The translations under genes were made by a program, and so were the position numbers. The notes beneath the pieces were generated by a model. The model saw nothing but the letters and a program-made list of their open reading frames with translations, made no database searches and was not told where the DNA came from. Source: Candidatus Hydrogenedentota bacterium (GTDB taxonomy: Bacteria; Hydrogenedentota; Hydrogenedentia; Hydrogenedentales; JAEUWI01). Taken from it: DNA of 42,884 bases. Location: positions 1 to 42,884 of the forward strand of contig JAEUWI010000059.1 of assembly GCA_016791475.1 (NCBI GenBank). The letters are read 5' to 3'. Below, in pieces: positions 32,535 to 40,792 of this stretch (positions are counted from its first letter, which is position 1; every line of letters starts with the position of its first letter).

Positions 32535-34055
32535 ATGCCATTCTTCCGTTCAGAGCGGGGCATCGGCCGCGGTGAAGTCGCGGAGAGCCAGCTCGAAGTG
32601 CCCATTTTTGCGGCCTTCATGGTGATCTGCTGCGTGGGCCTCGTGCTCCAGCACATGATCCTCGGCAATCAAAGCCTCACCATCGCCCTGTCCATCAGCA
32701 TGCTGGTGTTCGGCGGCACGGTCCTCCGGGTGGAGGTGGGGCTCTTTGTGCTGCTGGTGGCCATGCTGCTTTCGCCTGAAATCGAGCTGCGCCCCGGATC
32801 GGGCGGCGACCGCAACGTCAATATTCGCTATGACGACATTCTGATTCTGGTCATTTTCATCGGCGTGATGATCAAGCTCACCTTTGAAGGCCGTCTCACC
32901 CTCTGGCAGCCGAGCCCGATCAACGTGGCGATTGTCGCCTACTTCAGCGTCTGCATCTTTTCCACACTGCTGGCCCTCGAGCGCAGCCTTCCCGCGTGGG
33001 ATCGCCGCGCGGCTTTTTTCGTGTTGCTCAAGATGATGGAGTTCTACCTGATCTTTTTCATGGTGGCCCACTCGGTGCGCCGCTCGCGGGATCTCCGCAC
33101 GCCCATGACCCTGTTTTTCCTGGTGATGCTGATCGTCAGCGTTTTCGGCATGCACTCCATCGGAACGACGCCCCGGGTGAGCGCACCCTTCGAAAAAGGG
33201 GGCACGGAGCCGAACACCCTGGGTGGTTACCTGGTGGTCTGTCTGTGCGTCGCGCTGGGCTTGCTGATCCAGGCGCCGGGGTTTAAGAAGAAGCTTCTGT
33301 TTCTGATGCTGTGCGGCGCCGGTTTCGTGCCCCTCCTCTACACGCTGAGCCGCGCCTCCTACGGCGGGCTGATCGCCGGGATCACGGTGATCGCGCTGAT
33401 GAGCCGCCAGTACGCCATTCTCGCCGCGCTGGCGATCACCCTCGCGCTTTCCTCGGTGATCATGCCCGACGTGGTGATCGAGCGCGTGATGAAAACGGTG
33501 CAGGAGGAAGGCGGGCAGGAAGTGGTGATCGCGGGCCAGGAGCTGGGCAAGGTGGACAAATCGACCTATGAGCGGGTTCACGTCTGGCGAAAGGTGGCCT
33601 TCCTCTTGTCCCTCGGCACGGAGTTCTTCTTGTTTGGCGGGGGTATATCCTGGGAGTCGGTGCTGGACAGCCAATACGCGCGCGTATTGCTCGAGACCGG
33701 ATTCGTGGGGCTTTTTACCTTCCTGTTTCTACAATGGCGACTCCTGCGAACAACGCGGGAGGCCTACCGCTGGACGGAGGACTGGATGGCCCGGGGTATC
33801 GCGCTGGGCATGTTCGGCGCCACGCTCGCGCTGGTCGTCCACTCGATCGGAACCATCTCGTTTCTGATCGTCCGCATCATGGAGCCCTATTGGTTCCTCA
33901 TCGCGCTCACGGTCTCGATCCGTAATGAAGCAATCGCCCGGCACACGGCCCGATTCCTGGCGAAGAAGCAGGCGGCGGCGCTGGCAAAAGAAAAAGCGCC
34001 TTCCGCACCGGATATCCCGGCGGTGGAAGGCGCGGCGGCCTCTGCGGCCCGCTGA
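32535..34055 (+). CDS. Wzy-like O-antigen ligase/polymerase membrane protein
   Basis: A 506-residue polytopic membrane protein with about 10-12 hydrophobic helices. The characteristic large periplasmic loop and Wzy_C signature are present: NTLGGYLVVCLCVALGLL, LYTLSRASYGGLIAG, a loop with YERVHVWRKVAFLL, then GGGISWESVLDSQYARVLLETGFVGLFTFLFLQW (quoted in parts). This matches the O-antigen ligase/polymerase superfamily that joins lipid-linked repeat units in the periplasm. The C-terminal tail is cytoplasmic and Ala/Lys-rich. It is the last gene of the plus-strand cluster, 129 bp after the BY-kinase. Glycosyltransferases and a flippase (Wzx) are absent from this cluster and must lie elsewhere. 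Confidence 0.85.
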   Translation: MPFFRSERGIGRGEVAESQLEVPIFAAFMVICCVGLVLQHMILGNQSLTIALSISMLVFGGTVLRVEVGLFVLLVAMLLSPEIELRPGSGGDRNVNIRYDDILILVIFIGVMIKLTFEGRLTLWQPSPINVAIVAYFSVCIFSTLLALERSLPAWDRRAAFFVLLKMMEFYLIFFMVAHSVRRSRDLRTPMTLFFLVMLIVSVFGMHSIGTTPRVSAPFEKGGTEPNTLGGYLVVCLCVALGLLIQAPGFKKKLLFLMLCGAGFVPLLYTLSRASYGGLIAGITVIALMSRQYAILAALAITLALSSVIMPDVVIERVMKTVQEEGGQEVVIAGQELGKVDKSTYERVHVWRKVAFLLSLGTEFFLFGGGISWESVLDSQYARVLLETGFVGLFTFLFLQWRLLRTTREAYRWTEDWMARGIALGMFGATLALVVHSIGTISFLIVRIMEPYWFLIALTVSIRNEAIARHTARFLAKKQAAALAKEKAPSAPDIPAVEGAAASAAR

Positions 34056-34076
34056 TCGAAAGGACGCCGGATCGGC

Positions 34077-35579
34077 TCAGTGACCGCGCACGGCGTCGAG
34101 CCGAGGCACGGCATAGGTCCCCATGTGGATCTGGTCGAACATGCTCTTGTCCGTGGCAAAGGACTGGGCATGCTCCATGTCGATCTTCCCATCTTTGAAA
34201 AGACTGTGGAGGTAGTGTTCGAAGAGGAAGGAGTGGGACACGGTCTGCTGCATGCCGATACGGATGTGATCGGTGCTGCCCTCCATGATGCCGTCGGCCA
34301 CCGCTTTAACGTCGTTGAGCATCATTTCCAGCGCGGGCACGCGGCCACCGCCGATCCGGGGCACGAGCCGCTGGCAGATGACGCACTTGAGGCAGTCGCG
34401 CAACTGGAGTTTGACCAGGTCGCGTTCGACGGGGTCGAAGAAGCTCACGATACGGTTCACCACTTCCGCGGCGGTATTGGCGTGAAGGGTGCTCACCACC
34501 AGGTGGCCCGTGGCGGCGGCGTTGATGGCCGAGCGGATGGTGTCGGGGTCGCGCATTTCGCCGATGAGAATGACGTCGGGGTCGTGACGGAGCGCGCCGG
34601 TCACCGCGTCATTGAAGGAGTCCACATCGATCCCCAGATTTCGCTGGGAAATCACCGACTTCTTGTTCGTGTGAACAAATTCCACCGGATTCTCGATGGT
34701 CAGAATGTGGCTGGAACGGGTGCTGTTGATCCAGTCGATGACGGCGGCCACGGTGGTGGACTTGCCGCTTCCGGTCATGCCCGTGACGAGGAGCAGACCG
34801 CGGTGGAGACTGGCCAACTGCTCCATGGTCTTGCGGGGGACGTGGAGATCCTCGAAGCTGGGAATCGTTTCCGGCAGGAAGCGCAGCGTGCAATGGGGCG
34901 CGCCCGACTTGATAAACGCGGACACGCGGGAATAGCCCAGGCCGGACTGGTGAAAGTTGAAACTGGTCTGCTTGTGGTTGACGAATTCGTCCCACGCCTC
35001 ATCGAGGGCCATCTCGCGGATCAGTTCGGTAATCTGCACGGCCGAAAGGGCGCCCATCAGCTCCGAGGTGCGGGTATCGCCGTCGATGCGGAAGATGGGG
35101 CTGACGCCGGGAGAGAGGTGGACGTCGCTCGCCTTGTACTGGACCATGGCCTGGAAAAGAAGCTCCACGCTGATGCGGTCGATGCGGTAGTTGCTTCCCT
35201 CCGCGCGCCACACCTCGGGGATTCGCAGTTTTGCGCAGAACTGGTCAAGCGCCAACAGTCTTTCCTCGGTCACGGGACCGCTGGGGGGCACAAAGGAGAA
35301 TTGAACCACGCCGTCCTGCTTCTCGACGGTGCAGGCGTGAGCGAGACGCGCCGCACGCGCCTCCAACTCGGGGACGAGCGGGTCGCCGGTCTGAACGCGT
35401 ACGGTAAAGCGGGTGAAGGGGTCGTCAAATTCCAGGCGTTCGGCTTCGAAGGCAAAGGTGCCGAACCAGGCGGAAATCTTGCGGGGGATGCCTTCCGTGC
35501 GAAGCAGGTGCTTCTCGAGGAGCGTGGTAATCTGGCGCAGGTTTTTTTGCGAACCCGTACCCAGTAGGAACGTAGCCAT
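34077..35579 (-). CDS. PilT/PilU-like ATPase with N-terminal extension
   Basis: A 500-residue ATPase starting at MATFLLGTGS, with AGGAGG 8 nt upstream. Residues 1-135 are an extension not found in PilT. The PAS-like N2 domain begins near 138 (LLFQAMVQYKASDVHLSPGVSPIFRIDG). The core has Walker A GMTGSGKST (267-275), Asp box ILTIENPVEF, DPDVILIGEMRD (333-344) and His box VSTLHANT. The retraction motif AIRNLIRE is not conserved: the equivalent region reads DVKAVADGIMEGSTDH. That places it nearer PilU or a divergent paralogue than the canonical PilT at 4651-5745. It is convergent with the exopolysaccharide operon, only 21 bp from the Wzy stop. Confidence 0.88.
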   Translation of the reverse strand: MATFLLGTGSQKNLRQITTLLEKHLLRTEGIPRKISAWFGTFAFEAERLEFDDPFTRFTVRVQTGDPLVPELEARAARLAHACTVEKQDGVVQFSFVPPSGPVTEERLLALDQFCAKLRIPEVWRAEGSNYRIDRISVELLFQAMVQYKASDVHLSPGVSPIFRIDGDTRTSELMGALSAVQITELIREMALDEAWDEFVNHKQTSFNFHQSGLGYSRVSAFIKSGAPHCTLRFLPETIPSFEDLHVPRKTMEQLASLHRGLLLVTGMTGSGKSTTVAAVIDWINSTRSSHILTIENPVEFVHTNKKSVISQRNLGIDVDSFNDAVTGALRHDPDVILIGEMRDPDTIRSAINAAATGHLVVSTLHANTAAEVVNRIVSFFDPVERDLVKLQLRDCLKCVICQRLVPRIGGGRVPALEMMLNDVKAVADGIMEGSTDHIRIGMQQTVSHSFLFEHYLHSLFKDGKIDMEHAQSFATDKSMFDQIHMGTYAVPRLDAVRGH

Positions 35580-35614
35580 GCAACAACCTCCTGTCTCTCT
35601 CATTTGGTTTGCCC

Positions 35615-35630
35615 GTGAGGGAACCCTCAC
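35615..35630 (-). promoter_or_regulatory. Inverted repeat at the 5' end of the PilT-like mRNA
   Basis: GTGAGGG-AA-CCCTCAC is a perfect 7-bp inverted repeat starting just downstream of the predicted transcription start (about 35631). It may be an operator or a 5' stem-loop protecting the mRNA. Confidence 0.45.
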
Positions 35631-35637
35631 AGGGGGT

Positions 35638-35666
35638 ATACTAGCGCTTGTGTGATGGGAGTTCAA
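35638..35666 (-). promoter_or_regulatory. Promoter of the PilT-like ATPase gene
   Basis: Minus strand TTGAAC (35661-35666), 17-bp spacer, TAGTAT (35638-35643), followed within 8 bp by the inverted repeat 35615-35630 and then the AGGAGG ribosome binding site. Confidence 0.6.
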
Positions 35667-35794
35667 CGAAAATCCGTTTGAAGCAAATTCGTCCCCTCCA
35701 CTATACTGTCCCCGCCTGGACGCCGTCGGCTTCCCGGCCGCGGACCCGCCCGGGACCGCCCCTTTTCCCCCGCAAGCAATCGACGAGGTACCCC

Positions 35795-37192
35795 ATGAGC
35801 AGTAATGAAATTTCGGTGATTAGCCCTTTCAGTGAAGAAGTTGTGTTTCAGGTTGCGGGGCTTGCAGCGGGCGAGGTGGACGGTGTGGTGGCGTCGGCGC
35901 GGGCGGCGTATCTGGGCTGGCGCGGCACCCACATCGCCCAGCGCCAGGCCCTCTGCACGAAGGCGACGGCCTGGTTCAAGGAGCATCAGGAAGCCATCGC
36001 CCAGGATATCACCGCCCAGATGGGCAAGCCCATCGGCCAGGCCCGGGGCGAAGTGAATGGTCTGGTGGACCGGGCAACCCACATGATCGCCATCGCCGAG
36101 GAAGCCCTGAAGGACGACGTGCTCCCCCACAAGGAAGGCTTCGCGCGCTATATCCGCCATGAACCAAAGGGCGTGGTACTCGATATCGCCGCCTGGAATT
36201 ATCCCCTGCTGATCGCGGTGAACGTCGTGATCCCCGCCGTGCTTGCGGGCAATGCGGTGATCGTGAAGCACTCCAGCAAGACCCCCAAGTGCGGCACGGT
36301 CTTTGAAGAGGCCTTCAAGGCGGCGGGCGCGCCCGAAGGGCTGGTGCGGGCGGTGGCGGCGGACCACAAGGTTACCGAACTGCTTATCCAGCACAGCGGC
36401 GTGGATCACGTATCCTTCACGGGCTCGGTCTCCGGCGGTCGCCAGGTGAACCACAGCGCGGCGGATCGCTTTATCGACGTGGGCCTGGAACTGGGCGGCA
36501 AGGACCCGGCCTATGTCTGCGCCGACGCGGATTTCGACTGGGCGGTGGCCAATTGCATCGACGGCGCGTTCTACAACGCGGGCCAGTCCTGCTGCGCGGT
36601 GGAGCGCATCTACGTGGAGGCGCCGATCTATGATCGCTTCGTGGAGGCGGCGGCGGCGGCCGTGCGCGCCTACAAACTGGGCGATCCGATGGACCCAGAA
36701 ACGTCTATCGGCCCGCTGGCCTCCAAAGCCGCCCCGGCCTTCCTCAAGCAACAGGTGGACGATGCCGTGAAGGCGGGCGGAAGGCTCGTGGTGTCGCCGG
36801 ACGAATTTATCCTGCCGTCGAAGGGCTATTTTTGCGCGCCCGCGCTAGTGGCCGATGCGCCGCAGGATTGCAGCCTGATGCAGGAGGAGAGCTTCGGTCC
36901 CGTGATCGGGATTTTGAAAGTTTCCGGCGATGACGAAGCGATCAAGTACATGAACGACAGTCCCTACGGCCTCACGGCGTCCATCTGGACTTCCGACGTG
37001 GATCGCGCGATCAAGATCGGCGAGCAAATCGAGACGGGCACCTTTTTCATGAACCGCTGCGATTTTCTGGACCCGGCGCTGCCCTGGTGCGGCGTAAAAG
37101 ATACGGGCCGCGGCGCGACGCTTTCGCACTATGGCCTGACGGCCTTCACGCGGCTGAAAAGCATGCACCTGCGCACGGAGATTCCGAAGTAA
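35795..37192 (+). CDS. NAD(P)-dependent aldehyde dehydrogenase
   Basis: A 465-residue member of the aldehyde dehydrogenase superfamily. ATG 35795 (MSSNEISVISPF) has GAGG 8 nt upstream; an upstream extension is spurious. Catalytic residues: E232 in GLELGGKDP and C266 in NAGQSCCAVER. The cofactor-binding segment includes SFTGSVSGGRQV, and the end reads PWCGVKDTGRG...HYGLTAFTRLKS. This pattern fits the succinate-semialdehyde / general aliphatic aldehyde group. Substrate cannot be decided from sequence. Soluble and cytoplasmic. Stands alone, followed by an imperfect inverted repeat that may end its transcript. Confidence 0.93.
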   Translation: MSSNEISVISPFSEEVVFQVAGLAAGEVDGVVASARAAYLGWRGTHIAQRQALCTKATAWFKEHQEAIAQDITAQMGKPIGQARGEVNGLVDRATHMIAIAEEALKDDVLPHKEGFARYIRHEPKGVVLDIAAWNYPLLIAVNVVIPAVLAGNAVIVKHSSKTPKCGTVFEEAFKAAGAPEGLVRAVAADHKVTELLIQHSGVDHVSFTGSVSGGRQVNHSAADRFIDVGLELGGKDPAYVCADADFDWAVANCIDGAFYNAGQSCCAVERIYVEAPIYDRFVEAAAAAVRAYKLGDPMDPETSIGPLASKAAPAFLKQQVDDAVKAGGRLVVSPDEFILPSKGYFCAPALVADAPQDCSLMQEESFGPVIGILKVSGDDEAIKYMNDSPYGLTASIWTSDVDRAIKIGEQIETGTFFMNRCDFLDPALPWCGVKDTGRGATLSHYGLTAFTRLKSMHLRTEIPK

Positions 37193-37225
37193 GGATAAGT
37201 TCGCAGCAAAAAATCAGCCTTTTCT

Positions 37226-37298
37226 TTTCCGTGAAATTCCGTGCCGTTCCGTGGTTCAAAACGTTATGACCACGGAAGCACACGGAATTTCACGGAAA
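37226..37298. repeat. Imperfect 30-bp inverted repeat (28/30) around a 13-nt loop
   Basis: 37226-37255 (beginning TTTCCGTGAAATTCCGTG) and 37269-37298 are reverse complements except for a short central mismatch. It lies between the aldehyde dehydrogenase stop and the SGNH hydrolase start and is unlike the surrounding coding sequence. It looks like a small interspersed palindromic element, and as RNA it would also act as a transcript-end hairpin. Confidence 0.7.
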
Positions 37299-37381
37299 TT
37301 TTTCGTGTGATTGCTTTTGATCGTCTTGGGCGTTAGCATGGGTCGGGATTGGTCTCATCGAAACGCGAAAGGAATTGTGCT

Positions 37382-38533
37382 GTGAAGTCGTTGCGGAAGC
37401 ATTTTTTGGTGTTGTTCGTGTTGAGTGCCGCTTTGCGTGCGGGGGCCGAAGCGGGTCCGGTACGCCTATTGTTGCCGCCGGTGATCCCCGCCGTGCCCGG
37501 CGTGGAGGCCAACCTATACTTCGAGAACGTAATCCTCGCGGTCAATCCGGCGAACTATGTTTTCGACGTGGACTGTGAAAAGGGGATGCAGCAGTCGGAG
37601 CGCTGGACCTTCACGCCAACGGCGGAGGACGCCGGAAGCTATGCCCTGAAGCTGCGCGTGATCGACGGCAACAACGCCGTCATCGCCGAGGCGGATTCCG
37701 TCGTGCAGGTGGTGCGCGCGGGCACGGGGAAAGACAGGGCCCTGACCTACCTCGCCATCGGCGACAGCCTCACCCACGCCTCGGTGTACACCCAGACGCT
37801 TCTCGACTATTGCGCCGCACCCGACAGCCCGAAGATCACGCTGGTGGGCAGTCACCAGCCCAAAGACAACCCCTTGAACCGCCACGAAGGCTACGGCGGC
37901 TGGACGGCGGAGCGATTCGCCACCCGCTACACCGGCGCACCCCGGACCGGCGTGTTTCACCCCTGGGGCAGCCCATTCGTCTATAAGAACGGGGACAACC
38001 CGCCGGAGATCGATTTCGGCCATTATTGCGCGGATTACAACGGCGGCGCTTCGCCCAATTTCGTCACGATCTTTCTGGGGTGCAACGATGTCTTTCATGC
38101 GAAGGACGATAACCTCGAATCCACCATCGACGGCATCCTGAGCTACATGGACCAGCTCATCGGCATGATTCACGCCTTCGATTCCAGCACGCACGTGGGC
38201 CTGATCGCGCCCGTGCCGCCCGCGGGCACACAAGACGCTTTCGGTGCGAATTACAACAACGGCCAGACCCGCTGGCAGTACCTCAAAAATCAGCATCGCC
38301 TGCTCGAGCGCATGGTGGAGGCCTACGGCGGCCACGAGGCGGAAGGGCTCTCGCTGATCCCGGCCTATATCAACTTGGATTGTCACCGTAACTATCCCGC
38401 AAGCGAAGGCCCCGCCAACGCCCGCGACACGGGAAGCATTGCGCGCCTAAACAATGGCGTACACCCCAATGACGCGGGCTACCAGCAAATCGGCGATTCG
38501 ATCTACGCGTGGGTCCTTCGGAATTTGGAATAG
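37382..38533 (+). CDS. Secreted SGNH/GDSL-family hydrolase
   Basis: A 383-residue exported protein. GTG 37382 is chosen as start: AGGAA lies 7 nt upstream and a signal peptide follows (SLRKHFLVLFVLSAALRAGAEA). The first 110 mature residues form a beta-sandwich (Ig-like: PANYVFDVDCEKG..., ALKLRVIDGNNAV). The SGNH domain has block I AIGDSLTH (Ser129), block II glycine in GYGGWTAE, block III LGCNDVF and block V GVHPNDAGY (His361). The usual Asp three residues before the His is Asn358 here. Likely an esterase acting on acetylated or otherwise esterified polysaccharide outside the cytoplasm. Its last codons lie inside a 14-bp tandem repeat. Confidence 0.85.
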   Translation: MKSLRKHFLVLFVLSAALRAGAEAGPVRLLLPPVIPAVPGVEANLYFENVILAVNPANYVFDVDCEKGMQQSERWTFTPTAEDAGSYALKLRVIDGNNAVIAEADSVVQVVRAGTGKDRALTYLAIGDSLTHASVYTQTLLDYCAAPDSPKITLVGSHQPKDNPLNRHEGYGGWTAERFATRYTGAPRTGVFHPWGSPFVYKNGDNPPEIDFGHYCADYNGGASPNFVTIFLGCNDVFHAKDDNLESTIDGILSYMDQLIGMIHAFDSSTHVGLIAPVPPAGTQDAFGANYNNGQTRWQYLKNQHRLLERMVEAYGGHEAEGLSLIPAYINLDCHRNYPASEGPANARDTGSIARLNNGVHPNDAGYQQIGDSIYAWVLRNLE

Positions 38534-38548
38534 TGAATTTGGAATAGT
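38521..38548. repeat. Two 14-bp tandem repeats spanning a stop codon
   Basis: GAATTTGGAATAGT occurs twice in tandem (38521-38534, 38535-38548). The TAG stop of the SGNH hydrolase (38531-38533) lies in the first copy, so part of its C-terminus (NLE) is encoded by repeat. Confidence 0.8.
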
Positions 38549-38600
38549 GAATGGGGGACCGGTGATCGGACCGATCAGACGGATCGGACTGATTCGGGGT

Positions 38601-38650
38601 CATACGCCCCATACGACCCATACGACCCATACGACCCATACGACCCATAA
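38601..38650. repeat. 9-bp tandem repeat CATACGACC
   Basis: One variant copy (CATACGCCC) and four exact copies of CATACGACC, followed by a partial copy, occupy the gap just upstream of the PQQ dehydrogenase ribosome binding site. Related units occur at 15062-15079 on the other strand. Confidence 0.85.
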
Positions 38651-38680
38651 GAAACCCCGCGCCGAAAGGGCCCGACGACC

Positions 38681-40792
38681 ATGACCCATGCCCGTATGAG
38701 TGCCTGTCTGTTTTCCCTCTGCGCCCTGAGTGCCGCCGCGCAAAACACCGACTGGCCCGCCTATCTCGGCGGCCAGGACAGCGCCCACTACTCCCCCCTC
38801 ACGCAGATTACACCGGAAAACGCCACCCGGCTTGAAGTGGCCTGGACCTACGCCAGCGAGGGCGGCGACGCCACAAAGCTCGGCCAGATCCAGTGCAACC
38901 CGCTCATCATCGACGGCGTGCTCTATGGCGTGTCGCCGTGGATGAAGGTTTTCGCGTTGGATGCGGCCACGGGCGCGGAGCAATGGGCCTTCACCCCGGC
39001 GGATCGCCAGAAGGCCGTGTGTCGCGGCCTCGCCTGGTGGACCGACGGCGCCGAGCGGCGCATCCTCTTCGCGGCCGGCTCCCACCTCTACGCGCTGGAC
39101 GCGTCCACCGGCCAGGCCATCGAAAGCTTCGGCGCGGGCGGCAAAGTGGACCTCTCCCTCGGCCTGGGCCACGACGGCAAAGACTTCCCCGTCGCCGCCA
39201 CCACCCCCGGCGTGGTCTACAAGGACCTTTACATCCTCGGCTTCCGCACCAACGAAGCCCTGCCCTCCTCCCCCGGCCATATCCGCGCCTTCAACGTCCG
39301 CACCGGCGCCCAGGCCTGGGTCTTCCACACCATTCCCCAGCCCGGCGAGTTCGGCTATGAAACCTGGCCCCCCGAAGCCTACACCTACACCGGCGCCGCC
39401 AACTCCTGGGCCGGCATGAGCCTCGACGCCGAGCGCGGCATCGTCTATGTGCCCACCGGCTCCGCCGCCTTCGATTTCTACGGTGGTGACCGCCACGGCG
39501 ACAACCTCTTCGCCAACACCCTCCTCGCGCTCGATGCGAACACCGGCGAGCGCAAGTGGCACTTTCAGACGGTTCACCACGATCTCTGGGACCGCGATCT
39601 GCCCGCCCCGCCCAACCTCATGACCGTGGAGCACGACGGCAAGAAGATCGACGCCGTCGCCCAGATCACCAAATCGGCCTACGTCTTCCTTTTTAACCGC
39701 GAAACCGGCGAGCCCCTCTTCCCGATTGAAGAAAAGGCCGTGCCCCCTTCTGATCTTATCGGCGAACTCGCCGCCAAGACCCAGCCCATCCCCACCAAGC
39801 CGCCCCGCTTCTCCCGCAGCGCCTTCGGCTTCAACGACATCACCGACATTACCCCCGAGTCGAAGGACTACGTGACCAAGCGCTGGGACGTCATCAAGAA
39901 GAAGCCCTTCACACCCCCCAGCCGCGAAGGCACCCTCGTGTTCCCCGGCTTCGACGGCGGCGGCGAATGGGGCGGCGCGGCGACCGACCCGGAGAGCGGC
40001 GTGCTCTATGTAAACGCCAGCGAGATGCCCTGGATCCTGCAGATGGTTGACATCAACCAGCTCGGCGCCGACCCCGCCCTGCAGGAAGGCGCCATGGTCT
40101 ATGCCCAGCAGTGTCTCTTCTGCCACGGCGTCAACCGCGAGGGCAACCCCTTCAGCATGTTCCCGGCCCTCCAGGGCATCGCCACCCGCACCCCCCGCGA
40201 CGTCGCCGAGGCCCTCACCCAGACCGGCAAAGGCTTCATGCCCAGCTTCAAGCACATCGATCCCGCCAAGATGAAGGCCGTCCTCGACTACATCTACAAG
40301 GCCGATGAAGCGGCCACCGCAACGCCCGCCGCCGAAGGCGACAAACCCGCCGAGGCCCTGCCGCCCCAATACCAGTTCACCGGCTACAACCGCTTCGTCG
40401 ATCACCTGGGCTATCCCGCCATCAAGCCCCCCTGGGGCACCCTCAACGCCATCGACATGAACACCGGCGAGATCCTCTGGAAATCCGTCCTGGGCGACAC
40501 CCCCGACCTCAAAGCCCAGGGCCACGAACCCACCGGCACCGAGAACTACGGCGGACCCGTCGTCACCAAAGGCGGCGTCCTCTTCATCGCCGCCACCAAA
40601 GACGAAATGTTCCGCGTCTTCGACAAGAAAACCGGCGCCATGCTCTGGGAGACCAAACTGCCCGCCGGCGGCTACGCCACGCCGAGTGTGTACGAAGTCG
40701 GCGGCACGCAGTACGTCGTGGTGGCTGCGGGCGGCGGGAAAATGGGCACCGCCGAAGGCGACGCGTATGTCGCGTTTCGAATTAAGAATTGA
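38681..40792 (+). CDS. PQQ-dependent dehydrogenase with internal cytochrome c domain
   Basis: A 703-residue exported quinoprotein with a signal peptide (MSACLFSLCALSAAAQ). Beta-propeller blades show repeated 'hxALDxxTGxxxW' motifs: VFALDAATGAEQWAF, LYALDASTGQAIESF, LLALDANTGERKWHF, LNAIDMNTGEILWKS, FRVFDKKTGAMLWET. FQTVHHDLWDRDLPAPPNL is the conserved PQQ-contact blade. A cytochrome c-like domain (about 465-545) with CLFCH (478-482) and a Met ligand in GFMPSF is inserted between blades near the C-terminus. It should oxidise a sugar or alcohol in the periplasm and pass electrons to its own haem. Similar enzymes are annotated as quinoprotein glucose dehydrogenases; substrate unknown. No PQQ biosynthesis genes are in the window. 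Confidence 0.92.
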   Translation: MTHARMSACLFSLCALSAAAQNTDWPAYLGGQDSAHYSPLTQITPENATRLEVAWTYASEGGDATKLGQIQCNPLIIDGVLYGVSPWMKVFALDAATGAEQWAFTPADRQKAVCRGLAWWTDGAERRILFAAGSHLYALDASTGQAIESFGAGGKVDLSLGLGHDGKDFPVAATTPGVVYKDLYILGFRTNEALPSSPGHIRAFNVRTGAQAWVFHTIPQPGEFGYETWPPEAYTYTGAANSWAGMSLDAERGIVYVPTGSAAFDFYGGDRHGDNLFANTLLALDANTGERKWHFQTVHHDLWDRDLPAPPNLMTVEHDGKKIDAVAQITKSAYVFLFNRETGEPLFPIEEKAVPPSDLIGELAAKTQPIPTKPPRFSRSAFGFNDITDITPESKDYVTKRWDVIKKKPFTPPSREGTLVFPGFDGGGEWGGAATDPESGVLYVNASEMPWILQMVDINQLGADPALQEGAMVYAQQCLFCHGVNREGNPFSMFPALQGIATRTPRDVAEALTQTGKGFMPSFKHIDPAKMKAVLDYIYKADEAATATPAAEGDKPAEALPPQYQFTGYNRFVDHLGYPAIKPPWGTLNAIDMNTGEILWKSVLGDTPDLKAQGHEPTGTENYGGPVVTKGGVLFIAATKDEMFRVFDKKTGAMLWETKLPAGGYATPSVYEVGGTQYVVVAAGGGKMGTAEGDAYVAFRIKN

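Noticed and set aside
25157-34055. Type II secretion system
   Set aside because: The secretin and ExeA-like ATPase suggest it, but there is no GspE, GspF or pseudopilin gene, and the partners are Wzz/BY-kinase and Wzy.
22893-34055. Complete exosortase/PEP-CTERM locus
   Set aside because: ATPase, TPR, Wzz/kinase and Wzy resemble such loci, but no exosortase and no PEP-CTERM protein was found in the window.
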